Assembly (NCBI GenBank): GCA_947179155.2
Contig: OX359273.1
Coordinates: 42,567,023 to 42,631,022, forward strand
DNA length: 64,000 nucleotides
Direction of reading: 5' to 3'
Origin: Hedera helix
Taxonomy: Eukaryota > Streptophyta > Magnoliopsida > Apiales > Araliaceae
The notes under the pieces are model-generated. The model was not told the origin of the DNA, did no database searches, and saw only the letters and a program-made list of their open reading frames with translations. Below are positions 11,759 through 23,535 of the stretch, piece by piece; within the stretch, counting starts at the first letter, position 1, and each line of letters opens with the position of its first letter. Both the position numbers and the translations under genes were made by a program.

Positions 11759-12014
11759 CCATGAAAATATATCTCTTTCAGGCATCTCATTGAATAATTC
11801 TCTTGCTTGATCAATCATTCCATTTCTTATGAGTCCTGAAATAAGGGCATTCCATGATGTGACGTGGTCCTTGGTTTCTTCTATCAGCACTATCAATATC
11901 CTTGAAAACCTCAATTGGTTCTCTCCAATAATTATTTTGTGCCAAACCCATTACCATAATTGTATACGAAACACAACCTCTCCTAGGCATAACATCAAAC
12001 AGTTTACGGATAAC
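11759..12014 (-). pseudogene. PPR protein gene fragment, two frames
   Basis: Two PPR units are readable on the minus strand. The first (about 11892-12014) reads RKLFDVMPRRGCVSYTIMV followed by MGLAQNNYWREPIEVFKDI. The second (11759-11870, another frame) reads DHVTSWNALISGLIRNG followed by MIDQARELFNEMPERDIFSW. These match plant PLS-class pentatricopeptide repeats, which bind organellar RNA in full-length proteins. A 20-bp sequence (11872-11891), identical to 11735-11754 in the ALY fragment, separates the units and coincides with the frame change. Start, stop and the other repeats are missing. Confidence 0.75.
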
Positions 12015-12290
12015 CGGTAACCAACCTTTAATACAAAGGTAACCAAACTTTAATATAAAGGTAATCAACCCTTAATACAAAGGTAACCGGTAACCAACCT
12101 TTAATACAAAGGTAACCAAACTTTAATATAAAGGTAACCAACCCTTAATACAAAGGTAACCGGTAACCAACCTTTAATACAAAGGTAACCAAACTTTAAT
12201 ATAAAGGTAACCAACCCTTAATACAAAGGTAATCAAACTTTAATACAGAGGTAACCAACCTTTAATACAAAGGTAACCAAAACTAATTAC
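12005..12290. repeat. GGTAACC minisatellite
   Basis: About a dozen degenerate units of roughly 22-24 bp, of the type AAAGGTAACCAACCTTTAAT, stand in tandem. A higher-order block of about 88 bp includes doubled GGTAACCGGTAACC. Each unit contains the GGTTACC/GGTAACC near-palindrome. Confidence 0.85.
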
Positions 12291-12304
12291 TACACATTCA
12301 AGAA

Positions 12305-12465
12305 TTGGTTACCTCCATACTAGTGTTTGGTCACCTAGATTTACTGCACGAAAAAATAAACTACTACACATTCAGGAATTGATTACCTTTATACTAGTGT
12401 TTGGTTACTTCCATAACAGTGTTTGGTTACCTCTATTTTATTGTTTGGTTACCTAAATTTACCTC
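12305..12465. repeat. inverted counterpart of the GGTAACC array
   Basis: Several TTGGTTACCTC and GTTTGGTTAC motifs (near 12305, 12325, 12400, 12422 and 12445) stand in the opposite sense to the array at 12005-12290. Together they make a loose large inverted-repeat arrangement centred near 12295. Confidence 0.6.
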
Positions 12466-12597
12466 CACATATTTTGTTTGTTTTGAACTCAATTTTTTAT
12501 TTGACACTCTGGAAAAGATATTGTTACAACACCATAATACAAACTATAGTTTTCTACATTACCAGTAGCCAAACTCAACCTTACTCTATTACTCACG

Positions 12598-12771
12598 GGA
12601 GTAGAAGAAATAGAAATTGACATGGAAACTCAGAAAATTACAGTAAGAGGTTATGCGCTAGAGGGAAATAAAGTGCTCAAGGCCATAAAACGTGCCGGAA
12701 AAGCAGCCGAGCCATGGTCGTATCCAGGAGGATACTCACATTTTGCTTTATTTTACAAGATTTTTCAGTAA
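12598..12771 (+). pseudogene. fragment of a heavy-metal-associated (HIPP-type) protein gene
   Basis: A 57-codon open segment ending in TAA reads GVEEIEIDMETQKITVRGY, then ALEGNKVLKAIKRAGKAAEP and WSYPGGYSHFALFYKIFQ. This is the second half of an HMA domain plus the tail typical of plant HIPP/HPP metallochaperone-like proteins. The first exon, with the metal-binding CxxC, is not found upstream, where the GGTAACC sequences lie instead. The usual C-terminal CaaX is also absent. The left edge sits where a HIPP intron normally falls, but no good acceptor is seen. Probably a captured or relic exon. Confidence 0.7.
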
Positions 12772-13329
12772 TGTAGAGAGAGAAATTGATTTTGTGTACA
12801 AGAGAGAGAGAGAGATGAGATGCATTAATCAGACGTCCCTTGATTTTGCTAAAGTGTTTTTGCTCCTTGGTACGTACAGAGAGAGAGAGAGAGCTTATGT
12901 GTATTAGTTTGTGTGATTGACTTTTTAAAATTTGAATTTTAAAATCACTCAACTAAATTAAAGGGATAAGAATACACTAATTTTATAAATATATTTTAAA
13001 AAGTAATTTTTTTGTAAATATTTTTAAGATGTACTTTTTTTGTAATTACTTTCTAAAAAGTACTATAATGTGTAATTTATCCTTTTGTTTATTCTTCTGG
13101 CTCTTGACGCTCTGCGTGCTTAAGAACTTAGCCCATGAGGATACTATTAGCTTGCACCTTTGTCTAGTCTCTTTCAAAAGTACGCCAAATTTGTCTCATT
13201 TACGATCTCCATATACATCCCATTATTCTTATACATCTCTAGTGGATAAATTATCTTTGATAATTTACTAAAATTTAGAGCACAAAATTCCATGTAACAT
13301 GTTACATGTATACGTGTGTGTGTGTCACA

Positions 13330-13560
13330 GAGAGAGAGAGTTTCAAATTATAAGATTATTATTGATTTTAAAAAATTAATTTAAAATATTTTTAAATTTA
13401 AAATTAAGTTGATTCATTAAAGATTATGCACTAATAAATAATATATTTTAGATAGTGTATAATATTTATCATTAAATTAACTAAATTTATTTTAATTTTA
13501 AGTTTGAAAATGTCTAAAGTTAACTTCAAAAAATAAAAATAATTTTAGTTTTGACATTGT
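13330..13560. mobile_element. MITE-like inverted-repeat block
   Basis: The arms (TTCAAATTATAAGATTATTA near 13340; TAAAAATAATTTTAGTTTTG near 13535) are imperfect inverted repeats. The internal sequence resembles the Stowaway-like element at 8287-8553 (shared AAAAAATTAATTT and TTTAAATTTAAAATTAA stretches). Probably an old relative. Confidence 0.4.
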
Positions 13561-15389
13561 TTTCTCCATGCGTCCACCATTCGGCCCCTATTAGTATAGT
13601 CGTACAGGGAAAGATGAGAAGGAATATCATTCAAGTTTTTATCTTCCACTACTCATTTTGTTCCTTTCTTCCGTCCCACCCACGGCAAGATCGACCAAGG
13701 CCACGCCCTATCTTTGGAAGTTGATCGATCATGCATATTTAAATTCTCTAATTTGTCCGGTTATAAAATTCTACTTTTTTGAGAAAAAAAAAAATACATG
13801 AAAAAAGCATTTAAAAGATGCAAAAAATTAAAGCATTTATCTTTTTTTTGTCGCGCTAGCTTAAAATTATTAATAGAGGTAGTGCAATTATGCATGGGCA
13901 ATATTAATGATCAATGAGCACAAAATTTTGATTTTGCTCTTGTTGTTTTGATCTTATTTTTATTTATTTCAAGTAAACCTTGAAAGTTATAAATTATTTT
14001 GAAAGATTCTTAATTTCAGTACTCATTGTCACTTATATTGAAGGTCTAATTACCTCCCATATGATTCATGTCATCCACTTATTTGACTCATAATTACTAT
14101 GTTGATATACATCATATATATCCAAAGCAAAACAAATTAGCAATAAGTGGTTTAGGCAACAAGTCAAAATTATATTTTTAGTTCTCAATGCCCTAAACAT
14201 ATGTGAGTTTTTGTATTTCAACATTCAATATATATACAGCCCTAAAGCTATCCATTTTCATATAATAAAAAGGATAATATATATTATCCAGAGTCCAACC
14301 AACAACCAAACATTAGCAAGTCCAGATGAAGAAATTTTTATTTGTAATTTTTTTAATAAAAGGCAAAATATTTTTTAATTTTGAAAAAATATAAAACTGA
14401 ATCCAAAAGAGTTGGATTTAATTTTGATAAGTTACCATGTATTTCTCCAATTTAAATCATGCGGATGCTTTACATACACAAGTTCAAGCTCTTTTAATTT
14501 TTAGATCTGCCAGTTTGAACAGAATATATGTGCCACGTAACTTGAAATAAATTTTTAATTAATATGAACATTAAAGTGTATATAGCAATGATGCAAGAAA
14601 AGAAATATAACCTCTGGATCGTGCATTAATTTGAACACCACACCAATATATATATATATATATATATATGAAAAAACTTGTAGGGTTTGGACCGACCAAA
14701 AAAATATAGAGCAAAATAATGATGATGGAGAATATTCCTCACCGTATGGTCTGCCTTGATGTGTGTATAAACAAATGAAGAGAAATATAAAACTAGGGTT
14801 GAGACTTTTATACAGTAGTAATCTCCTAGAAAACTAGTGGTACTGGCAATGTTTGTGAAGTGGAACGCACTAATTAATTTAAAAACAAAAAAACAAAAGA
14901 AAGTGGATCAATAACTATAGACCAATTGATTAATCTTCGCTCAGGAAATCAGTGTGCTAGCTCTTAACATGCAGGAAATCCATATAAATATTTCCCGCAT
15001 TTCATGGGTGGTCCGTGGTCTTAATATGTTGCCCGGTTGTGAAGAATAATTATCGGTTCTTAAATTTTTGGTCTTAAAGAATATTTTAAATAATATATTA
15101 TTAAATATTTTATAATATAATTAATTTTATAAAAAATATACTTATCAATCAATATATTAATGATAAATTATTGAAGACAGTTTTTAAAAAAAAACTGAGA
15201 TCTCAAACATCATACAATAATTAAGGACGGCAATCGGCAAACATTCTCGAGGCAAAAATAAATAAAATAAAGTAAAGGTAGGAGAAAGCGGAATAGAATT
15301 ATGACAACTTTGTGCCGCCAAGATGATTACTCCAAACGCGACTACTTTAAGTGATCGTGTAAACTCTAGTGCATTTAGGTTCTCATACC

Positions 15390-16590
15390 TACAATGTTTG
15401 AATGTGTTTAATCTTAAAATTTTGATTTATCAACCTTTTAAGAATACTTGACTATTATGTCAAATTAATATTGAGATTGATTCCAATATTCTGGCAATAA
15501 GTCAATAAAAATTGATTCAGTCGGTTTTAAACGATTAGTCTTGTTTTGAGCATAATTTTTGAATTATTAAAAATTATGAGATTCATAATATATTAAAGTG
15601 AAATTAACGACGAGATCTACGAGATTAATTGCTTTCGACCATAACTTATGCTGTTTCGGCCCCAAAAACACATGAAAAATGATGCTTAGAGCCTCAAGAA
15701 GTTTTTCTAATTTTATGAACATGAGGGTTTTTGTGTGTTTTCGCTACTCATTGTTCTAGTAGGGTTTCTAACATATTTTCGTACTATTTAAACATTGTTA
15801 GGGATATATTTCAGTTATCTATCTAAAATATTGGTCCACATTGAATAAAAATTTGTACTATAAACAAAAAGGTTGTACATAAAATAATAAAAGGTAAATA
15901 AAAAATACTTTTTTGTCACCTAAAAATGTTGGAGGTAGTAATTCAATGGTATTCATGTGCATTTGTCTAGATATGAGATTTTTTATAAATAAAAAATTCT
16001 AATATTAAGATTTGCATTTGACACATCTATATAGATATAATTTTTCTTACTTCTTTTTAACAGTAAACTTTACCCTTAAAATTTATAAAGATATTTTAAG
16101 AAAAATATATAAAATTTCCTTTCTTTGAACTTACATAGAAAGGAACGTTTGAATATGTTAAATCTTAAAATTTTGCTTTATCAACCTTTTACGTACAAAT
16201 ACATGATTATTATGTCAAATTAATATTGAGATTGATTCGAATATTCTGGCAATTAGCCAATACAAATATTAGGCATCCCTCAGGTTGGACCTCTTTCAAG
16301 TTGAATAAAAATTTGTATTGTATACAAACAAAAATGTTTTACATGAAATAATAAAAGTTAGATAAAATAAACTTTTTGTCACCTTAAAATGTTGAAGGTG
16401 GTAATTCAATTAATATTATGTACATTTAAAAATGAGATTTTTTATAAATAAAAAAAATTCTAATATTAATATTTGCATTTGGCATGTCTATATGATATAA
16501 TTTTTCTCAATTTTTTAAACAAAAAAATTTACTCTTAAAAATTATTATAAAGATGTTTTCAGAAAAATATATCAAATTTTGTCACAACGT
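15390..16590. repeat. local direct duplication, diverged
   Basis: 15390-15510 is repeated at 16147-16262 (shared TTTGAATATGTTAAATCTTAA-like and GTCAAATTAATATTGAGATT runs). 15840-16130 is repeated at 16300-16590 (shared TTGAATAAAAATTTGTA and GAGATTTTTTATAAATAAA runs). Between the two blocks, copy 1 has about 330 bp and copy 2 about 40 bp. No coding content. Confidence 0.75.
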
Positions 16591-19434
16591 AAACTTTAAT
16601 ATTCAGAAGAAAGAAGAAAAAAAATCAAAAAATACATTTGCAAAAAAATAAATAATTTTGAGATTGATATTATATGTTTGAATTGAAGAAATAGAATCAA
16701 TGAGATAACTGAATGAATGTACCAAAAAGAAGAAGGGAACGAGATGGAGAGAAGGAGTACTCATCTCATTCTTGATTTGAATTAGTCATTTCATAATTTA
16801 TACATTCTCTAAGAAATAAAATTAATTCACAAATTTTATAGGGATGAGAATAGTTTTTATTCTATTTCAACCAAACAAGCAAACACATTTTTTTTAATTG
16901 CGTAAGAATTAATAAATCATTCCATTAATCTCACATTGATTCTAGCGGTCCAAACGTGACAATGATTTAGGCATTTCAGCAATAATGATAGAGGTTCGTT
17001 CCAATTAATCTCATTGGTTTCCAATGTCAATCCCTTTCTATGAACCTGTAATATCCCGGATATTTAAATGAATTAGAAATAAAATATCTAATATTTAATA
17101 AAGGTTGGAGTTTGATAACCTAGTAGTGGTAGATAAATAGAGGTCCAAATTAAATTTAACGGACTAACTTAGATATGGTGATATCAAATTTTTTTAAGTT
17201 AGCAAGTACAGTGATAATTCAATGAACTTGGCTAATAGCAAGTCTAATTAGATTAAGATAATTTAATTAGTGGAGTTATGTAATTATGCGACGTGGTTGC
17301 GTGTAAATTAAATATGTATTTATATGAATATATATATGCGTGCATATTTAGTAACATAATTTAATGGTTAATTAAATTGTGATAAATAGAGGGATTACTA
17401 TTGAATTAATCCGATTTGAATTAAAATGTTTATTGTGGAATTAATTTAGTTAATATATTGATTATATTCATTAATCAATATTTACGCAAATTATTGATAA
17501 ATTATTTGTGAGGAATAATTATGTAATTTATATAATTATAAATTATATAAAGTAGTTGGATTAATTAAGGGAGAATAGTAATTATATATATTGTACAAAT
17601 ATTTAATTTTATATATATGTACATATATATAAAGGGATTAAATCAATTGAGTAATTTTAAATAGTAATTGAATATATTAAATGAATATATTTTATAATTA
17701 AATAAATCATTGTAAATGATTTATGAGAGTAAGAAATTTAATTATACAATTATTTGTGTAATATTAATTAAATAATTAAATAAATTATTTAAATAAGAAA
17801 TTGAGTAAATATATTATTATTTTAATGTATTTTCGGGTAAATGGAATTATTTCCATAATTGATGAAAAATGAATTATTTAATGTAAATGTATGAAATAAT
17901 TTAATTTATGGCCTAAATAATATATATTAAATTATATATTGTATTTATTTTAATTTCATAATTTATTGTGAAATTGTTTTGAGGTAAAGTAATGTGTATA
18001 AATAATATATATAGATTATATATATTATTATTAGCGAATACACTCTAAAGTTTTAATATCAAAATAATTGATAAGTTGTCATTAATTAAATATTCAATTA
18101 AATTGAATATAATGAGTGAATTAAATTTTATAAATTAATTAATATGATTATTAATTAATGTAAATAATGTGAAATATTAATAATAATATTTATTAGTCCA
18201 TTTAGTAATTTAATACTTATGGGTTAAAGTATTTAATTATTTATTCAATCTAATTATTTATTTAATCATGGATTGAATAATTAATGTGTAAATTATTAAA
18301 TTAGCCCAACATGGGTCAATTAGTAGCCAAAGTGTAGAATAATAAAGTTTGACAATTTAGTAGCCCAAACAATTTAATTAGAGCCCAATTGGTATTTTTA
18401 AATAAAGCCCAAAGCTTGGCCCACTTGAAAAATACTTTATAAAACTATTAATTATTTAAAAAGGGACTTGTGTCATCAATTTTGGGACAAGAAGAATGGT
18501 CTCAGCCGACAAGATGGTGAGAAAGAGAGTGAAATGTTAATTGTGTTATTTTATTATTTATTTATTTAATAATTGGTTGCTTGTATTAATTTTTTTAAAA
18601 TACATGGACCATCCCTCTTTTCACCAACTCTAGTCCTTAAAGCTTTTCTTGTGCTAGTATCTTTGCTAGGCTCTTGATGGCTAGGATGGATAGATATATT
18701 TTATATCTATAGAAATGCAAGTATACTTGCATTTGGAGGCTAAAAGAGTTAGTCATTTATCATCTTTCATTTTTCAAAGCTAAAGAGAGCTAGAGAGCAT
18801 TTGAGAGGTGAGAAAATATTTGAGAGCAAGGATAATGAAGGAGAAGGAGTTCTTGGGTTATATCTTCAAGATTCACAACCATTTTTGGAAGAAAAAGGAG
18901 AATAACCATTAAATCAAGGTAATAGTTATTTAAATTTAATTTTTGTTTTTAAATTAAATAAACTAACATATGAGTATAAATATGTTAATATAGTTATTAA
19001 TGTGTGGTAATAATATTTATGCCATGCTTGAGTTTAATATCCTTGGTTTGTGTTTTGGTATAATTTATATGCTAAAAACATGCGTTTGGTGGTGTTAAAT
19101 CAAATCTTAAAATAATGTCCAAAAATAATTTTCATAAAATTTAGATTTAATGTTATAATATTATAGAACATTAAATCATGAGAAAAACAAAGTTTGAATC
19201 ACTCAAAATGGAGTTATACACAAAAAGTTATGATTTGTGGTAGTTTATGTGATGTAAAAATTTTTATAAAAAATTTTAATATTAAATCATGAAAAATTAA
19301 ATTTTCATGTTATAAATTGATATTAAGTGATTGGTAATTTTTTGGATTTGTAAAGCTTACTTGAATGTATAATTTTTATTAAAGTGGTGTATAAAAAGTC
19401 ACTGTTCACAATCTGCTAAGGAAGGAAAAAGGGG

Positions 19435-19625
19435 GTGCCGCGCAATGCGCGCGAGACCCTGTTCATTGTCGCACGCGGAAGGAAAAACGACGCCGTTTTG
19501 CCTATAAAATCCGTAGCCGCGCGAGACGCGCGGATGTCAGCCGACAGATCCCCAAAACGGTGCCGTTTTGGGGCCTGTTATTTCCTATCGCGCGCAATGC
19601 GCGGGCGTAGATTTCTGCGGAAATT
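19435..19625. other. GC-rich hairpin island inside the element A LTR
   Basis: In an otherwise AT-rich LTR this stretch is dense in CpG. Perfect or near-perfect palindromes are CGCGCAATGCGCG (about 19439 and 19600), CCGCGCG-aga-CGCGCGG (19516-19532) and CCCCAAAACGG-tg-CCGTTTTGGGG (19550-19573). It recurs at 25924-26114 in the 3' LTR. Its function is unknown; it lies in the transcribed leader. Confidence 0.75.
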
Positions 19626-19778
19626 ACGAAATTGCCCCTCCGTTCGGTTTTCTGATTATTTACAAGATTGCCATCGGTCCGGTTTTTCAGTTTATTTACG
19701 ATTTTGCCATTCTGGATAATTTTAATTAATTTTAAATATTTAAAATTATAACAAAAATAATAATAATACAAAAATGGT

Positions 19779-20140
19779 ATTTAGGATTAATATTTAAATG
19801 TTGTAAATATTAATCTAGTTAGTTTAATATTATATTTTTCAACTATAATAAGCATTTAGGATTAATATTTAAATGTTGTAAATATTAATCTAGTTAGTTT
19901 AATATTATATTTTTTTTCAAATATAATAAGTATTTAGGATTAATATTTAAATGTTGTAAATATTAATCTAGTTAGTTTAATATTATATTTTTCAAATATA
20001 ATAAGTATTTAGGATTAATATTTAAATGTTGTAAATATTAATCTAGTTAGTTTAATATTATATTTTTCAAATATAATAAGTATTTAGGATTAATATTTAA
20101 ATGTTGTAAATATTAATCTAGTTAATATTATATCTTCTGA
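19779..20140. repeat. 75-bp tandem array with hairpin core (5' LTR copy)
   Basis: Five units, spaced 75, 78, 75 and 75 bp. Each carries a perfect 12-bp stem GATTAATATTTA / TAAATATTAATC with a 7-nt loop. The same array is at 26268-26629 in the 3' LTR. An AT-rich stretch with further TTATTATTTAAT-type palindromes follows to about 20400. Confidence 0.9.
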
Positions 20141-21451
20141 ATTTATGATTAAACTAATTATTATTTAATTAATATTAAATAATAAACAAGGATGATAAAT
20201 TAATTAATTATTATTTAATTACTATTAAATAATAATTAAAGACAACTAAGATTGAGTATTTAATTATTTATTATTTGATTAACTTTAAATAATAAATAAA
20301 TCTAGTAAGTTATTATTTATTATTAAATAATAACTAAAGGTATTTAATTACTTACTATTTAATTAATGTTAAATAGTAATTAAATGGAATAAAGAAAATG
20401 TCTTTTAACTCTTTTGTTTAAACAATTATAATAAATTGTTTAATAGTTTAATAAGTGTTTAACACTTAAGAAAATTATTTTCTAACTTATTAAATTATTA
20501 ACCTAATTTGAGTGAGAGTCTATAAGGTTAATAATATTGTTTTGACTGATGTAAATTATGTGTTAGTACTTATGTGATAAATAAGTTCCTTAGTGAGCGT
20601 ATAGTTGTGCAAATACGCTGTACTAATTGTTAGACCAACTTTATTAATGTTAGGTCTTTCAAAACCAGTTAGTTAAAGCTAGACATTAATTGTAGCTGAG
20701 CAGACAGGCAAGTTTCCTATCTTCAAACTTTATTTTGTGCAAGTTTCTTAAACCCTACTCAATTTATATTCGAGCAGGATATATTATTCATTGTTCAAGT
20801 TCCTAACTCAAATTCAAGTTATTACATTTCAAGCATGCTATGGTTTAATTCTGTATAATTATTCCACATCGTTAAATTGTTGATTCGCACATAGTGCTTG
20901 TTGCATGTGTTCATCAGGTATGACAGGCTGATCACCTTCATTACCATAAGGTCCAGTTAAAATTGTTCATGGTCATTATTGACACTCAACATTAATTGAT
21001 TCAATCATTCAATTATTGAAATTATGATTCGTACTCTTTCACAATTATTATATTGTTGAAAATTCAAAAGCTTGTTCTTTCTTTCAATCATGATATATCG
21101 TTATTGTATTTAAACTTGCTGAGCAACGTCGTTGCTCACTCTTGCTATATCATGATAACAAATTTCAGAATAATACGAATGTCCGAGGAGAGACGGAGAC
21201 AGAAGCAAAAGACAAGATTATAGTGTTATTCATTATAACTAAATTGTTATATGACGTAAGTAATTTTGTAAACCTTTTTATGAATCTAAAGGTATATATG
21301 TAAGTTAAGGTTAGAAACCTTGGGAAATGTTGTAGAATAAACAATTTATGTTTATATATTCCGCATTAGTTATAGAACATGTATGATGATGATGTATAGT
21401 GATGAACCAGGTCCAGGGTTAAAGGAACCCGGATTTGGGGTCGTCACAGGT

Positions 21452-21463
21452 TGGTATCAGAGC
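21452..21463 (+). promoter_or_regulatory. primer-binding site of element A
   Basis: TGGTATCAGAGC, three bases after the 5' LTR. It is complementary to the 3' end of plant initiator methionine tRNA, the usual primer for minus-strand DNA synthesis in plant gypsy and copia elements. Confidence 0.9.
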
Positions 21464-23501
21464 TGATAGGTTATAGTTCTTAGGTAGCAGTACCTTAGGC
21501 TATAATCATGGAAAGATAATGAAGACAGTGAAAGGATAAACTCAGATAGAGTTTAGAAATGAACATATACAGTTCATAAAGGAGGAAATAAATATATATA
21601 GATACATAGATATATGAAAAGATTCAAAGAAGGATCTTCAATGAGTGTAATCCAAATAAATGGAATAAGAATCAGGGAACACTTGATTCAAGAATTTAAA
21701 AAGAGAAGGATCGTACAGTAAAATGATCATAGATGAATGATAAGATGATAGACGATCCTAGAATAAAGGAAAAATAGTACAGTGAAATCAATTGTGTTAT
21801 AAGATCACGATGATCATAGTAAAATCATGGAATGACAAATGGTCTGTTAAATGATTAAGAGGTTGTTTTGATAGCATGGTGCTATAACAATGAAGATACT
21901 AAAATAGTAACAAGTGGACTCTTGAAGTGTTGAGTGTGATAAGGTATGAATTGACAAAATTCATATCAAGTTAAGAGAAGTTAGAGGTTTGTAGGTTTTT
22001 AATTGAGGACTCATATTAGTGGCTGAGTTGTACAATTTCTTGTATGGGCCGGAGATTGTGTTTGGTTTGACGACCACTTGGCTTCCTATAATGATAATCA
22101 ACTGAAACCTGGTGTCGCGCTATTCACTATATGTATGTTGAGAAGGTGATTCTTTTCTCATGTGTATAACGGATAGGTAGAGGATGTTAAGATAAGTTCG
22201 TGTTCTGAGAACCGACACGCATGGAAAGTTCGTGACTCATAGTTATGTGGTGGAACCCCTCAGCGAATGGGCGAATTTGGCCTGACTAGGACAAGTTCCT
22301 CAAACCATATGATTATGGTAAGTTCCTGAGCCCAAATACGTGGTAAGTTTGATGAACAGTGAGTATGGATATATTTAAGTAGTCAGGTTAAGGCTATAAT
22401 AGATATAGTTATTAAGCTGGAAAAGAATATGGAGGAAAAATTTGAGGTGTTTTGAGATTTTAGGGTATTCCAAATCTTCTAGCTATGCTAGATTTTGAAA
22501 TTCTTAAAATCGTGCTAAATTCGCACTTTTGTGCTTTTGAAAAGACAAATGTATTTTTGAAATCATTAATGCATTTAGTGCAGAGATGATAAGTGATGGA
22601 GTCATCAATGCAGAGTGACCGAGTGTGGATGTTTAAAGCCCAATATGGTACGATGTAATATGACAAAGTCATAAAATGATTTTCAGTATTTTGAAACGTG
22701 TAAAAAAGAGTCTATGCTAATTGTTTCAGCTAGACAAATTGATTTAAAAATATCAAAATGTATTTATAAAATCATCCACGCCATTAAAGCCATGGTGCAG
22801 AGATGAAAAAGACGGAATCCTCAACGCACTGTTGCAACGGTGCGGTATCATGAAGTCCTAAAAATGAATTACAGTTATTTTAACTAATCTAAAATGATTT
22901 TTAGTTCGTAATATACGAATAGTTCAATGATGAGAGTCTTTGTCATTTATTTTGACTGGACACTTTTAGTCAGAATTGACTTAAGTTTATTATCCAATCC
23001 AAATTATTTTGGAACGGAATTTTGTAGTAAGTCTGAGGTGAACAAGTGCAAAAACAAATATATTCTGTCAGCTAAAGCAGATGTATTTGGTCGGCATATA
23101 GCTCCGACTGGCGCCCAACTCAAACGTTCTGCACGACGTGTGGTACGATAGGCTGATCACCTAGCGTACACCTATGGAATGTTTTCAGTCTTTGCGATTG
23201 ATAAACACTCTGTTTGTAAGTATTTACAGGGATAAATACTATTTATTCGGAATTCAGTTAATTCCATGTTCACAGTCTTGATGACCCCTCAGCATAATAT
23301 GAAAGTTTTAATGAATATTTTGATTTTCAATTTATTCTTCGGTAAGATATTGATTTTCAATTTATTCTTCTGCAAGATATTCCATTGTTCTGGAATTATG
23401 AGTTTAGAAGTATGAACTTCCTAGAAAAGGGTGGTCATAGAATTTGATGAGTAAAGAGTTATACTCAGAGATGAAAATTGGTAGAAATGTGTATGAGATA
23501 A

Positions 23502-23531
23502 TTTCGGGGACGAAATTTTTAGAAGAAGGGG
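23502..23531 (+). promoter_or_regulatory. 3' motif and polypurine tract of element A
   Basis: TTTCGGGGACGAAATT at about 23503-23518, then AGAAGAAGGGG at 23521-23531, four bases before the 3' LTR. The polypurine tract primes plus-strand synthesis. The first motif equals the codons for ISGTKF at the end of the B and C polyproteins. Confidence 0.8.
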
Positions 23532-23535
23532 TGAA

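Larger units (their letters stand above)
12772..17046. other. intergenic, gene-free
   Basis: AT-rich with simple repeats: GA tracts near 12776-12815 and 12879-12893, TG/GA tracts near 13313-13340, and (TA)n at 14647-14670. A MITE-like block (13330-13560) and a local duplication (15390-16590) are listed separately. No coding gene is supported. Confidence 0.5.
17047..21448 (+). repeat. 5' LTR of element A
   Basis: 4,402 bp, TG...CA. A TATA box (TATAAAA) lies at 18438-18444, giving a U3 of about 1.4 kb. The transcribed part contains a GC-rich, CpG-dense island (19435-19625) with several short perfect hairpins and a 75-bp tandem array (19779-20140). A 94-codon reading frame in the GC island has no recognisable domain and is not called. 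Confidence 0.95.
21449..23535 (+). other. internal region of element A, non-coding
   Basis: Holds the primer site at 21452-21463 and the polypurine tract at 23521-23531. The rest has no long reading frame and no retroviral motif. Two local imperfect duplications are visible (around 22545-22600 against 22750-22820, and a small one at 23322-23380). It has no pol remnant apart from the 17-bp motif near 23502. Confidence 0.8.

Noticed and set aside
19435..19719. 94-codon frame in the element A LTR (and its copy at 25924-26208)
   Set aside because: Arg-rich because of the GC-rich hairpin island; no domain recognised. Both copies are identical only because the LTRs are.
21452..21463. TGGTATCAGAGC as part of a tRNA gene
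   Set aside because: Only the 12-base primer-complement is present; no tRNA cloverleaf surrounds it.
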